64,000 nucleotides of DNA from the NCBI GenBank assembly GCA_026874595.1, contig CM049310.1, forward strand, positions 26,893,058 to 26,957,057, given 5' to 3'. This DNA comes from Sipunculus nudus (lineage: Eukaryota; Annelida; Sipuncula; Golfingiida; Sipunculidae). Below are positions 37,470 to 49,900 of the stretch, one piece after another. The notes under the pieces were generated by a model that did no database searches, had not been told where the DNA came from, and saw only the letters and a program-made list of their open reading frames with translations. A program made the translations under genes and the position numbers. The stretch's first letter is position 1; every line of letters begins with the position of its first letter.

Positions 37470-39017
37470 GGGGGTAGGCCCTTAGGGCCAGGAGTGAGGA
37501 GGCATCAGAAGCCCCCCTCCTTCCCCTGGGATCCATGGACAGCGCCACAGGGGGCCAAATGGGACGAAATCCCTAAGCAGCTTTCGATATTAAGATAATG
37601 GAATTTTGGAACTTTGCTATCTGTACATTAAGTTTTTTTTTAAGAAATATAAACTAAACAGTTATATCATTCATAAAGCATGCTCAATTTCTTACTGTAC
37701 ATGCTGATTGTTTTCTCTTCGATCTTTATTAATATCTTCTAGATCATTGAGGGTGTCAGGGAGAACCATTTTTGGGGGTTTTCTGAGTGCAAACTCCTTT
37801 TACAACTTTTGTAAAATCCACTGGTACATCCCTATATATGTAGAAAAGAGCAGAGCTGTCAACCTCGTTTGACCCATAGTTGACCTGAGACAGGTTTTCA
37901 AAAGTCTAAGTATACAAATGTTTCCCTTGCACTCGCGACTGGTGAACGGAAGCGTTGCGGATATTTGTCAGCACTTTTTTTTGACATTATGATTGAATTG
38001 TTCATCACAATACCTTTAGGCTTCGTGGGCGACTTTTTCCATTTAGCTAGGCTGAGCTGATGCTGTGTACATGTTTCGGTCACTGGCTGGACCAGAATCT
38101 ACCAATACTGGTTATCAGTTTTTTGCTAAATAAAAAATTATACAATAGACAGGAATAATTGATACTTTGGATAAAATTGACCAGAATTGATTTGAATTTT
38201 TCACATAAAGACAAAAAAAGTTGGCGAAAACTCCAGGGGTGGGGATGGGAGGGTGGGGGGCAGCAGCACTGATGGTCCGGGCCCCGATGCACGACATAGA
38301 GATAACTTACTGCTTACTGACCATCGACCCGGACGAGTGACATTATCAGACAGAGTTAGTTTCCCCATGATTTAGCCTGTATATTCATTTCGCTACATCT
38401 GCCTTATGTTCACAAGGAAAAAGTGTGAAGTTACATATAGGAATTGTTTTGATACCGTAACTCATATTGCATTACTACCTATTCCTTAAAACCACTGGTG
38501 TGTTCTAGTTCCTTATACAGACACGCGATGGCGCCTCGCTATCCTGAACATCAGCCAGAGGGTTCACCGATACCAAACAGGTGACAATTGCTATCAATGT
38601 TTTTTTAAAGGTGTATGTTTGTGGATAATAAAAATGCCTGATAGCAGTATGAAAGGGGTAGCTTTCTGTAAAATATCAGCCTGTTTTGAAATGTACTTGA
38701 ACCGAAATTGCAATTTTGCGGTACATACTGTTATATATATTATTTAGTTAAAACATCTTATATCATGCTTGTTTTAAAACAAGTTTGATGTCAGTTGATA
38801 GTAGACATTTATAGCTTTCATCTGGTGTGTTATTCATGTATATAGCTTACCAAATTCCAAAGATATGAATACTTTTCCTCACCCTGTACCGTAGCAATTT
38901 GAATAAATTTAGCTAATTTATTAAAAAACAAGGTGTATTTCTGATAAGACCAACCGTGACCAGTTTGTTTTTTTAAGTGATACATAAAGTCTGATATCTT
39001 TTAGCTGAAAAAAAAAC

Positions 39018-39311
39018 ATGTCTAGCAGCCAACTACAATTTGTGGATTTGGGCGTGGTCACAGGAAGGTGTTATTCCGTTCTTAAGTTATCCGATACATG
39101 TCCCATTGCCACCAACTGTCCGCAGAAACAATGCATAGTGGATGTTTTGAATAATTTTGTGTGGCATACCCACACACTTATCGAACTCCAGTGGGGAATG
39201 CTCCTAATTCTCTACGTGGTTGCTATCGGGGGCCGATATATATACTTCAACGTGGATGTCGCAAGCCGAATGTCACACATGAAATATATGCAGGAACAGG
39301 TACTCGGCTAA
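39018..39311 (+). CDS. unknown 97-aa ORF, possible small membrane protein
   Basis: Open frame on the plus strand, opposite to the MCT genes, starting MSSSQLQFVDLGVV and ending TAA at 39309-39311. It is cysteine-containing with one hydrophobic stretch (WGMLLILYVVAIGG, about residues 59-72) that could span a membrane. An acceptor-like CTTTTAG lies just before the ATG, and an upstream ATGGCGCCTCGC at 38527 runs to a GTGACA donor-like site, hinting at a spliced transcript; however, the joined frame meets a stop. The paralogue at 28732 is frameshifted by 4 bases and most differences between the two change the amino acid. I do not recognise a family. It could be a chance ORF preserved by recent duplication. 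Confidence 0.3.
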   Translation: MSSSQLQFVDLGVVTGRCYSVLKLSDTCPIATNCPQKQCIVDVLNNFVWHTHTLIELQWGMLLILYVVAIGGRYIYFNVDVASRMSHMKYMQEQVLG

Positions 39312-40665
39312 TTTTTTAAATATATGTTTTTTGCATGTCTCTAGTTGAAAAAAAAGATAAGGGCGACAAGTCATTTTTAAGCAGTATATTTTTATTTGTA
39401 AGTTTTTGTTATATTAGTGCCTAAGTCACCTGTGATTTCGTACAAACTAGGCCGCCGTATCTGCACTTCTGGCTAAATTCGCTTTCTAACACGAAATATA
39501 AAAAAGCCTTCGGCTGAGAGATAGCTATGTTGTCTGCTGAAATATTTCCATGTAACTATGTCCTACAAAATTAACATATAGAATCAAGGCAAGGGCAGTA
39601 AATTTACCTACAACATTTTGCTTTGGCTGCACCATAAATAAATGACAGATATTGCAATTTGCCTCTGTGACAGGACTAACTGTGAAGCAGAGCTGTAAGT
39701 TATTCATTCTTAGTTGCCTCTGTTTATACTCTTAAAATTTCCTACAGGTTAGAGATTTCTAAATAAATTACACTTTCTGTAACGGAAACTAGATGTTTAT
39801 TTGAACCGTGGGGAAAACAACTTAATCTTGAATAAATGCCAGTTTGCTATATTGCCAGTAAGTGCAATGACTCATCCTGTTCCGGTTTTATGTTAAAACT
39901 AAGTCTGGTAAATGCTAATGTTAAGCCTAAATTAATAAAATCAGTTGTTGAACAAATCTAATTTAATTCTAACCTGCTTTGACTCAGGAGTTCATGGATT
40001 ATGTCTCAAACAAAACCCTAGCAGTCCAGTGTCAACTAACTTTACCAGAATGGAAGACATACATTGTTCGCCTTGGGCTATGTACTTGCACCATAGAATA
40101 CCATTAAGATCCTTTTGTTTTAATCTTTAAAATGCTGTTTTTCACTAAACGGTCAAAGCAACCTGTGTTCCTCTCATTCCCCAGGTTGAAGGGAGAATAT
40201 GTTAATGACTGACTGATGTACTGGCCGAACAGTTGTAGTATCAATGAGGTTTATAGTTTGCCCTTAAGAGAATATCATCTCTCGCTTAGAAGGATATAAT
40301 TGTAACTGTTAGATAACAAAATAGGGATACATGTTCTAAAAAAAGTTATGTTTTAATATTATTTCCTTTTTTAAACATTTCACTCGAAATACACATGATA
40401 ATAAACATGAAAATAACCGAATTGTCATTCTTCTTGTGATTTATATTCTAATTCCTTGCAAATGCTAACTTTCTTAGTAGCCAGGCATGAAATAACTAAA
40501 AGGTATAATAGACTTATAAAAACCCCGGTGATAATCCAAAATAAAAATGACGAAATGATTTCATATTCCACTTGATGTCATCTTTCCAACCATGCAAAAT
40601 AGAACTCATCAGATTTGATGTTTTTCTGTCAGAAAGCGATTGCGTATTTATATGATTATTATCTT

Positions 40666-41094
40666 ATAATGTACATATCACATTCACAAATAACAAGACA
40701 GAAGGGCCGGTATGACAAGGAGCCGCAAGACGCAAACTCCCGCCGTGTATTAAAAAATACAAAATATGTATGAACAGATAATAATAAAGAAGAAGAAAAA
40801 AAAAATTTGTGTGGCCACCGCCACCACCAACTTCAAAGTGACACGCGGGAGGACCAGTGCGCACCTGTACGATCTGCCTGAGCGCACACGCGCATATTAA
40901 TTAACTCCCCTCCCCATCCCACCCCGACCCTAATTAGGAGGGTGGCGAGCCAATAGGCTAGCTGGTGACCTGGCCCATTATAACTGTATAATGGATAACT
41001 TCAATAATACCTTTAATAATGTACATATCACATTCACAAATAACAAGACAGAAGGGACGGTACGACAAGGAGCCGCAAGACGCAAACTCCCGCC
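40666..41094. repeat. B2-A2-B1 terminal repeats of the Ngaro-like element
   Basis: B2 (40666-40744) and B1 (41016-41094) are 79-base direct repeats starting ATAATGTACATATCAC and differing at few positions. Between them lies A2 (40808-41015), the counterpart of A1 (45621-45822), starting TGTGTGGCCACCGCCACC. A 63-base AT-rich spacer (40745-40807) separates B2 and A2. Confidence 0.85.
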
Positions 41095-41274
41095 TAACCT
41101 CCGAGCTTAAAGAAAGAGGAGTTGTGTGTAGTGGGGGTCACACAGGGAGAAAAGTTAACAAGCGTATCTACAGCGGTACACTATACTACCCGATTTGTTA
41201 CTGAATTGTCCGTTTACATGTAATCGTAGTATGCTACTGTCCCACTCGCATATTTACTGATTCCTGTACACCAA

Positions 41275-42267
41275 TTAAAAATAGTTAACGAGAGCATTTG
41301 CAATAACTAATTGACTACTAAGTCTCTGACCCAGGGGATGCGATATATAGTCCAATACCGCAAGGCTGCGCCAATCAACGGTCAATTGTATATTCTCGAC
41401 GGGGATCCCCAAACTGTGTATAAAGGTCGCCCCGCCTCTGCGAAGGCTGTGGCCGATATACAACCTCGGGTCCTCACCTGCAGCCTGTAATAAACGTCGA
41501 AGCCGCGTCACCAGATACGTATGAGTGACGGGATTAATCAGACCTTTTTTGTCGATAAGTAGGAATGCTGGGCTGTTCCCACCAGCCGATATTTCCTGGA
41601 AGTGGCGTCGAGTATAATGTACAACACATATGGGAGAGCTGGCAACACTCGCGATCGGAATTTCTAGAACCCTTTCATGATACTGAATCGTTTAACTACG
41701 CGTCACGGGAATAATCATACCCCAGTCGGTAAAAACAATAGCGTTTCTTGTCAAATGCTGCTCCTGTGAACGACCACTCGGGACTAAATTTGCCTTGCGC
41801 AGTAGTGCCCGAAATCCACAAAGTATGCAAGCCCACAGAGCGACGTCGTTTTTACAAGTTATATCCAGTTGCAAGAACATCCTGTATAGCAGGTTAAATG
41901 AAATCGGTAATTTCCTCCGGACACTATGGCCCAGAATGCGACGGATACCTCTCAGCGTAATTTGAGTGGTGAATGAATCCCGAATATCTGGGCACTGGTA
42001 ACCATAGAGTTTATGCAAATAAACCACGGCACTCAGATAATTCTCAATGCTGGGGTAACGCAGTGTTCTTGACATATATATAACGTACCTTGATATTAGC
42101 TGTGAAGTAGACGGTAACGGAACTTGGTTCGTAATTCTGCAAAAATGTAAATAATGCCGCCACTGGCTTAACCGCGTTCCGTAGGAAGAATCCGCCAAAG
42201 CCTTGCATCTTGCGATGATTACACCGACGTCTAAATCCGTTTTGAGCCTTTCTGAAATAATACACAT
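41275..42267 (-). CDS. tyrosine recombinase of Ngaro-like element (frameshifted)
   Basis: Two open stretches. 41692-42267 (191 codons) covers the core-binding domain (SQWRHYLHFCR, YLSAVVYLH) and the first catalytic arginine region (CGFRALLRKANL). 41275-41511 (78 codons) has the box II motif (GHSLRRGGAT) and a tyrosine at DYISHP suitable as nucleophile. Frameshifts and stops in 41512-41691 separate them, so no active enzyme can be made from this copy. The enzyme family integrates circular DNA intermediates in Ngaro/DIRS elements, without target duplication. It lies last in the element, next to B1. Confidence 0.85.
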
Positions 42268-42272
42268 ACCTG

Positions 42273-43990
42273 TTATACCTTAATATACGGACGCAAACGT
42301 TCCACAGATCCAGGGTCATTCAATCGGCTAAGTGAATCCGCAATCACATTATCACGCGTGTTAACATATGTAGCCGTTATATGGAAATTATTCCTGACTG
42401 CTAACCAAAATAACCGTCTTAGCCATTCCATAGCCACTTTATTGCGGCTACGACCCGTATTAATCATATGCATGACTTGCGTATTGTCGGTGTAGGCTAT
42501 GACGTGCATATCCCGCCAATGGGAGCCCCATCTTTCTGCGGCAACTATTACAGGATAAAGTTCCAAAATGTTTATATTGCCCTTTCCGGCACTGGTATAG
42601 ACGGGAATACCCAGTTGCGCGTGTTACCGAATTGACACTGGACAAATGTTCGTGTTTGGGTCCCATACTCCGGCACACCAATCCGAATCACAGTACGCAC
42701 CAAATCCAGAAAATGACGCATCGCACTGAAAACCCGCATTTGTTAATTTTGTACCGTCAATTATCCTGGCTTTACCATTAAACCAGGAAGCAAAATTTAA
42801 CCACCATTGGATATCCTTTTGAAATTCCGCATTTAATCTTATTTTGTGATGCCATTCCGCCACAGAATTTGTCAAATTGATGATTCTGCGAGAGAAAGTT
42901 CGGCCACCTCGTACAACAGATGAGCAATAGGCTAAAATACCACACAAAACTTGTAATTCACGTTTCGTGGCCTTCCTCCTTTTTACAAAAGATATCAACA
43001 GTTCTCTTAGCCTGTTCAATTTATCTTATGGGAACTTTTGTTCCATTTGAAAACTATCGACCATAATACCAAGAAATTTAACACACGTAGTGGGAGATTG
43101 TACTTTTGTCCAAGATATACCAAAACCCAGGCTTCTTAATAATCTAATAAGGCACAATTGCCCTTGCCTGCATTCCTCATATTCGCTTGCAATGATAAGG
43201 AAATCATCCAGATAGTTGATCACAATATAACCTTTTCTACTCATTGCTCGGACTATTAAATTTGATATTCTAGTGAAAATAAGTGGGGCACACTTAAGAC
43301 CGAAACAAAGAAAATTATCTGTATAAAAACTTGGCCCAATTGACTCCTCATCAAACGTCCATGAAATACCTTGGTACGTCTGTGATCCGGATGAATCGGC
43401 ACACATCAATAGGCTTTAGCTATGTCAACGACGCTGAAGAAACATCCGGGTGACATAACTTTCACAACATCATCTAAAGAATTATACCGGAAGGACGGAA
43501 TGTTTATGTAACTATTTATAGACCACCCACGTGGTCTACTGTAATCAATAATTGGCCTTATACCACCGTCATCTTTGCTAATACAACCGATGGCATGTAC
43601 ACCCATAGGTTTTTCCGACACTTTGGTGTAATTACCTTCAAGTATTTCAACACGTAACAACTGGTCCATACGCGATTTAGTTTCAGGATTCGCTGCGGAC
43701 TTATAGTTATTACCGGAGTAAGACTGTATGTCAATTCCATCGTCTACGATTTTGAACCCGTTGCGAACACCGTTCCACAAATATTCAGCGTCTGGATCCA
43801 CCACTCCTTGTTCAAACAGCTCAGTAAACCATGCGTCAGGTCTCAGCGGAGAGTTAACACCATCAATAGTGTGAGTTTTAGTATCACTTGGGATATTTGT
43901 CGCAGTTGTGTCATAGTCAGAGGATTTACTACCTGCGGACAGCTGTCGTAATATGTCATTTAGCGGATAATCTGTGCGACACTCCACCAT
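42273..43990 (-). CDS. reverse transcriptase and RNase H of Ngaro-like element (frameshifted)
   Basis: Consecutive open stretches in shifting frames. 43406-43990 holds the amino-terminal part and motif A (FFSVVDIAKAY). 43026-43409 holds the palm motif YLDDFLIIA. 42624-43019 holds the connection and start of RNase H (WWLNFASWF, FQCDASFSGFGAYC). 42273-42566 holds the end of RNase H (AYTDNTQVMHMINTG, NVIADSLSRL). Catalytic aspartates are retained, but frameshifts occur near 43408 and 42600 and a stop near 43020. Reverse transcriptase copies the element RNA. The order RT-RNase H-recombinase matches Ngaro and DIRS families. Confidence 0.85.
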
Positions 43991-43993
43991 TTC

Positions 43994-44839
43994 CTAGTGG
44001 TTGGACGAATTGGGAACTGTAACGTCGGTTTCCTTCCTGACATTAGTACAGTCCCTAGCTTTATGGTCACTAGCTTCACAGAAAAAACACACATGCTCAC
44101 GATTACAGGTTCGACTGTCATTACACCGGCGAAAGTTATAACGCCAACATATCTTCATGGATGGGTCTATGCCCCCCTCTTCATAGCGTGATCTACGACT
44201 TTCTTTACGCTTGTTTGACATTGCGACAGCAATGGTGCCCTCAGTTCCCAAAAGATATTACACAGTTCCGTGTCAGAAGCACCGTAGCACATCTCTCCAG
44301 ATGCAACCTTGTCATGTACCCCATTGTCATACTTCAATAAAGCCTCAGTTGTATATTGGCTGCCGCTTTCCCGGAAAGAAAACACAAATGCTGCACGTAC
44401 CCAAGTGCGTTAACGTGTCCTTCAGTCAATTTCATTACTCTTAAATTTCTTAACAGTCTTAAAGAGCAGTGAACATACTCTCTGAAGGTAAGTCCATCAA
44501 ATGGTTTATCCTCCCCTAAAACATCTTTAGGTCTTATCACTTAGAAGGGATATTGACAGATAATGCGGGCTTACCAGCAGTAGCATTGTCTCTGACCTGT
44601 AGATATGACTGTGAAGTCTGCATAAGTGAGTCTATCTGTTGGAGCGAGTGTGCGCTCTGGTGAGCACATGGTATGGCGACAGGCGTAATGTTCGTTGGCA
44701 CTTGGTTGACAGGTACAAGCGAGGGGATACAATTACCGGCTTTTAGCGTTGCTAATTTCTTCTCCAACAGTTCAGTTTCCTGCAGTATACGAACCTCAGT
44801 TTGTTTGGTCTCTACTTCATGAATTTGCTGCGGAGCCAC
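43994..44839 (-). CDS. gag-like protein of Ngaro-like element (frameshifted)
   Basis: First coding unit of the element, in at least four open pieces: 44537-44839 (charged, likely coiled coil around ETELLEKKLATLKAG), 44334-44540 (FDGLTFREYVHCSLRLLRNL), 44167-44385, and 43994-44251 with a cysteine/histidine cluster (CWRYNFRRCNDSRTC then HVCFFCEASDHKARDC) like the nucleic-acid-binding knuckle of YR-element gag proteins. Frames change near 44540, 44350 and 44200. It would bind the element RNA. This copy is broken. Confidence 0.7.
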
Positions 44840-44985
44840 TATAGAACTAGGGCTTCGCTTCTGTTGAGGAAATTATAAATAAAACTGTCTCCTCTCATTC
44901 CCTATTTTAACTCCAACTTTTCCCTGTAGATGTCCCTACACTCAAATCTTTTAACATAAACAACTACTTAGCATCAGAAGTCGCC

Positions 44986-45058
44986 TGAATCGGGAATCGA
45001 ACCCACGATCTCTAGACTAGGAGCCCTACATGCTACTAAGTGAGCCGTGAACACGAGA
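44986..45058 (-). mobile_element. tRNA-like sequence inside the Ngaro-like element
   Basis: On the minus strand, GGCTCACTTAGTAGCA (box-A-like) is followed 30 bases later by GTGGGTTCGATTCCCG (box-B-like). A partial T-arm can be drawn, but no acceptor stem pairs, so it is not a functional tRNA. It sits in the 5' untranslated part of the element, between A1 and gag. A SINE remnant or an internal promoter of the element are both possible. Confidence 0.4.
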
Positions 45059-45390
45059 TACCAGCAGGAGCAAGTTTTGTTCATTTATATCTGCGATTGA
45101 AGCATCATCTATCGCTAAAATGGGAAACCATTTACTATTTTAACAGGAAAATTAAGCTTTAGGTTAACCCAGGTTCCCCGGACCCCTCCTCCTCTAATAT
45201 AATAAACTCTAATTATGAGCAAAATTAAATACGGGAATTCTCAGGAAAATAATATGTATCGGCCTTTTTCAGGAAACAATTTATTATGCGACACTCGTTG
45301 TGCACAAGGTACCAGCGGTAGGCTGAAGCCCGCTTTCTATAGTTCTGCCTTTGCGGCTTAAGATACTGCACATATTCCGCTGTGCCTCTC

Positions 45391-45413
45391 GGGGGGGGGG
45401 GGGGGGGGGGGGG
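45391..45413. repeat. poly(G) tract, 23 bases
   Basis: Uninterrupted G run within the 5' region of the Ngaro-like element, downstream of A1 in element orientation. Confidence 0.9.
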
Positions 45414-45620
45414 TGGTTGGTGGTAACCGTGGCTCTGGTGCAGGCTCTAACCTCGGTGAAACGGAAGATTGTGACGTTTTCTCAACATATTTACAGTTTT
45501 TACCCCTTGGGGGTTCGTGAATATCACCACATGCTTTACAGTGTCGTCCCGGCATATCTTCAGGCCTACTTGTTGTACAAACTCAACTAACTTATCCTAC
45601 AAATTTAAGTTAAAAAATTC

Positions 45621-45822
45621 TGTGTGGCCACCGCCACCACCAACTTCAAAGTGACACGCGGGAGGACCAGTGCGCACCTGTACGATCTGCCTGAGCGCAC
45701 ACGCGCATATTAATTAACTCCCCTCACCCCGCCCTAGTTAGGAGGGTGGCGAGCCAATAGACTAGCTGGTGACCTGGCCCATTATAACTGTATAATGGAT
45801 AACTTCCATTATACCTTAAATA
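45621..45822. repeat. A1 repeat of the Ngaro-like element
   Basis: Direct counterpart of A2 (40808-41015). It shares the whole block from TGTGTGGCCACCGCCACC through TAACTGTATAATGGATAAC; the main difference is a shortened C-rich part near 45720-45740. It marks the 5' end of the element on the minus strand. Confidence 0.85.
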
Positions 45823-46214
45823 AACCGATATTGCTTATTTTTTCTTCACACCTAACATTGAATATATCTAAGTTAGTCTTATTTTGGAATATGAAAGTTC
45901 AAAATACACAAGGGCCTAGTTGTGAATAATCATTGTAACAAACAATCCTTTAAGGAGTCTTTATCACACAGAGAACATTCACGCTGAACAGTGCAACTTT
46001 ACAATGCATAAGTAAACAAATCCCATATCTTTTTTTTTATTACACAACAAAGCAATCTTACAGTACTGTACAAACATAAAACATGCATGACATAAATTTT
46101 TACATAACATCATTATACTTTGTTTACACAAATACAGTTTTATCACAAAAACAGACAAATAAAAAACCCCACAAACATGCCTTAAACGTTTAAATTAGTT
46201 CTCCAGTAAAAAAT

Positions 46215-46960
46215 TTAATTTGTTTCTCCAATAACACTGTATAACTTACTCCACAGATTTTTATGTACAGTTAACTTTCCTTCTGATATAGCTACCTCTT
46301 TTTCAACACAATAATATCTTTTAATAAAATGTACGGCACCGTTAATAGTTAAAGACTGTTCTTTACATTTTGTAGTATATATATATTTCATCAAAAGAAT
46401 AATTTTATCTAACAATTTATCTGTGCTATTATTCAGAATTATTTTTTCTCTACAAAACTCATATGTATATTAAAACTCTTCAACCATAATGACACTTTTG
46501 TCTGGAAATCTTCTACTATTGTACATTCAACAAAAACATGTAATAATGTTTCTTTGTGTTGTTTACAAAAAGTACAATTTTCCTGATCTAATATTCCCGC
46601 TTTTACAAGGAAGGGATTTAAAGTTAAAATTCTATGCAATATTTTGAACTGAAAATATCTTAGGTTTGTTGATATAGTGAATGTAATATCAATTACTATA
46701 AACTGACCTTCTTCACTAAGTTTGATATTGTGGATTTCAAAATTAACATTATTTTTTAGTAAGATACAAACTCCTTTTGCATTATTTGTCAAGAGCAAAT
46801 ATAATTTTACCACCCCATTCAGCACACCACATATTTTCTTCTTTTGGTGTACTATGAGTTTCTTGCAACATTATTACCTTAGCATTTTGTTTATGGAGCC
46901 AATGAAATACTTCTCTGCGCTTTTTTGTGTCCCCTAATCTTCTAACATTAAGTGTTATCT
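46215..46960 (-). pseudogene. ORF2 remnant: endonuclease start fused to C-terminus
   Basis: From 46960 down, the minus strand reads ITLNVRRLGDTKKRREVF and VIMLQETHSTPKEE, the first two blocks of the APE-type endonuclease of L1/Tx1 elements, through a WGG motif to about 46795. A frame change leads into 46439-46825, where NNAKGVCILL continues the endonuclease and then FQFKILHRILTLNPFLVKAG and CTFCKQHKETLLHVFVEC give the C-terminal zinc-binding region. 46215-46415 (KIILLMKYIYTTKCK) is the extreme C-terminus. A stop codon lies directly before the endonuclease start. The polymerase domain is absent. Confidence 0.8.
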
Positions 46961-49900
46961 ATGAATTGAGTATGATTTATTGATTCTTTGCATAAATAGT
47001 TGATTATCTACAGAAAAGTTCATATCTGCCTACTGGATGTCAAAATATAAATTTCAATTTTTTACATATAACATGTGACATAACGTACATAAATTTACAT
47101 TGAACATCGCAGCATCTCTTAAAAGCATTGGCACCTCACTTAACTACCGACTATCAAGTGCCAGAAAAGCCATCTTGAGCTCTATTTCCAAAATCATAAC
47201 TTGTATATTAAATGTGGAAAAATAATTTATACGAGTATATTTTCTCTCACCTCTGTTACATTAGAGTTGATTTTTTTTGTAATTTTTGAAAGAGTAAAAC
47301 AAGATTGACCTTGGTAACACCATGGCCATCAGAAACTGAATCTCAAATTATTTTATTTTAATTATTATTTCAAATAAAAAACATGTTGCATCTTCCTTTT
47401 TATTTACCAGCTCTGCAATTGCAGATACCAATAAACTAATTTATTGCTATTTTATTATCAGGTTCAATGACTTTCTCGTTAATATATCTTATGGAATTTT
47501 ATTAAAAATAAGTAAATAAATACAAAATAATAATGATAATATTATAAATAAAAATATCCTTAAATTTGAAAATATATATTTATATATATTATGATGTCGA
47601 CTGAACTGTTTCTCAACAATATATAGTTCTGTTTATCATATAATTAAATTACTAATTTATCCTAATTATAGCCTTATATACTTTAATATGCTCTGATATA
47701 AAGCCGTTACAAAATTATAATTTATGTTAAATCTAATTTCATTAATGTTATTTCGGTGAATCAAATATTTTAATGATTAAATCAATTATACCTTATGAGA
47801 AAATTTAATTTCATAAACTATGCTTTTAAGGTGAATTTATCATTACCCAATTTAGTCCACCATAATATATATTATATCTGATTAGCAGATATCAGTAAAA
47901 CCATTAATTATCCTTATGAAATTTGCTACATAATAGTACAATGGCCTTGCTGTTGTATTTAGTTCACTCTAAAGAATATTAATACAGAGCAAAACCGATT
48001 ATGCCAATTATCATATCATATCCACACATACCAATGTATAAATTTTCATCCTCAAGTTGAATCCCCTTCATACTGTATATAAGTATACTAGAGTAGTTTA
48101 GATCTTTAGGACTATTGATCTATAATTGTGTCATGACATTTACGTGCATAATAATTGGACACAATCTTGATTCTAAAACTTAACTAATATACACATCTTC
48201 CTTTTTGTTTCAAACTAGGTTTTAGATTTCAATATTATAACACTACAGTTTCAAAAGGAAAAAATACAACCTCAACCTTTGTGTACCGTGATTTCAAGAG
48301 ACCAAACAATACATTACTGTCAAACATGACATTATAATGAGCGTACACTTATAGGAAGAGGTAAAAAGTAAATAATATGTTACAGCCAAGCTTAGTATCA
48401 GAGTCAGCCCTTGTCAGGCATCTTTATATTATTTTTATTTTGTTTTATATGCATATATTTTTCTAGCTAATTAGCATATACATAGCATGACTCTATCAGA
48501 ACAGAGCGATATACAACTAAACGCTGTTACACAGGTTGATTAGCAGATATTTGAAAAGTCATTATATTCAAACCTATCATAGTTCACTGATCACTATTCA
48601 TTACATACCGCACATATAACAAAATGATTATAATAAAAGTTATCTAATTTTTCATTGTATAGTGAAACACCAAAATTTCTCTGTGGTTAATAAATACAAC
48701 ACTGTAATATAATAAAAATTCTGAACTGCTTAATGAATAATGATACATTTGAATCAGCTTATGGATCTAAGGTCCTTAATTTTTAATGATATAGGAATAT
48801 CATTAATATGAGGAATAACTTTGGAATGTGTCCCATCTTTTCAATTTTAAGACTAACCTTGGCACATTAACACATATGCTGTTCTGTGGTCTCAAAGTAA
48901 TATATAAACCCCTCATTGACTAAATTATGTTTATCAATGTTTTGTGAATCAGCATTTATAGGTGTATTGGCACATCAGTGTGTCATATGACAAACTTTAA
49001 AGAGAGATTCTTACCATCAGTACAGCACCATTTTATATTCATCTGTATATTAGCCTAATACAACATAAAGATGGCTAAAGGTTACTGCATAATTAAGAAA
49101 TTCATAGTTTGATTACCAGTATAACCTCCAATGTGTCTCAAAAGCTATGTATAAATCTTCGGTGTTTGATAATTAAAATACATAGAAACATATTTTATTA
49201 GAATGCATTGAATATTCAACCCTTTTGAAAGATTTAAATGATGGTGTGTCACAGCCTTTTGCACAAGGATAACAAGAGTTTCCTCCCGAAATGGTTGACT
49301 TGGGGAGTACCAACTATTCATTATATCTTTAAATGGTAAATTAAAAAAAAAATTCCAATACAACAACACATCTCCCATGGTGGGTAGCCATCCTTAATAG
49401 ATTGACATTGCCTCATAACGCAAAAATCTAATTGTACCAAAACATTTAACAGACAAAAACTATTGTATTGGGACTTTCACTTATTCACAAGTCAATTTAT
49501 ACATTCATGTTACTTTCTAAACTTTTCAAAATGAAACTTGTATCAATATTATCAGTGCAGTTAGAAACTTCTGTTTATTCATTTAGCAAAAGATATACAA
49601 AATCTGTGACATCACCCAATGATAAGAATGACTGTACTTCTCTTGACATATTATTCTGCTTATGATGGTAGTAGTATTCAACAAAAGATGTGCAACCATA
49701 GATGAAATATTCTTCAATCAGGTATTCCTGCTTGCCAATAAATTCTCAGACTCTCTGTAAGTCCCTTTAACTACATAATTAAGCATGAATATTAAGCTTG
49801 ATATGCATTAAAATATCAATTTCACAGGCAAAAACTAGATGGCAGGTTACCCATCTTCTATACATCAATTTATCCATTGTCCGATTAGATCAATGGAGTA

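Larger units (their letters stand above)
40669..45822 (-). mobile_element. Ngaro-like tyrosine-recombinase retrotransposon
   Basis: 5154-bp element read on the minus strand. It encodes, in order, a gag-like region with a cysteine/histidine zinc knuckle, reverse transcriptase plus RNase H, and a tyrosine recombinase. Ends have split direct repeats: A1 at 45621-45822, then coding, then B1 (41016-41094), A2 (40808-41015) and B2 (40666-40744), the arrangement known for Ngaro and PAT elements. The paralogous empty site is at about 30409-30420 (CTTATAAACTGATATTGC). The filled site has CTTATA on one side and AACCGATATTGC on the other, with no target duplication, as expected for recombinase-mediated insertion. 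Several frameshifts make this copy defective. No methyltransferase domain typical of DIRS or PAT elements was seen. Confidence 0.88.

Noticed and set aside
44986-45058. Functional tRNA gene on the minus strand
   Set aside because: Box A and box B are present but the acceptor stem does not pair and the T-stem has mismatches. Treated as a tRNA-like remnant.
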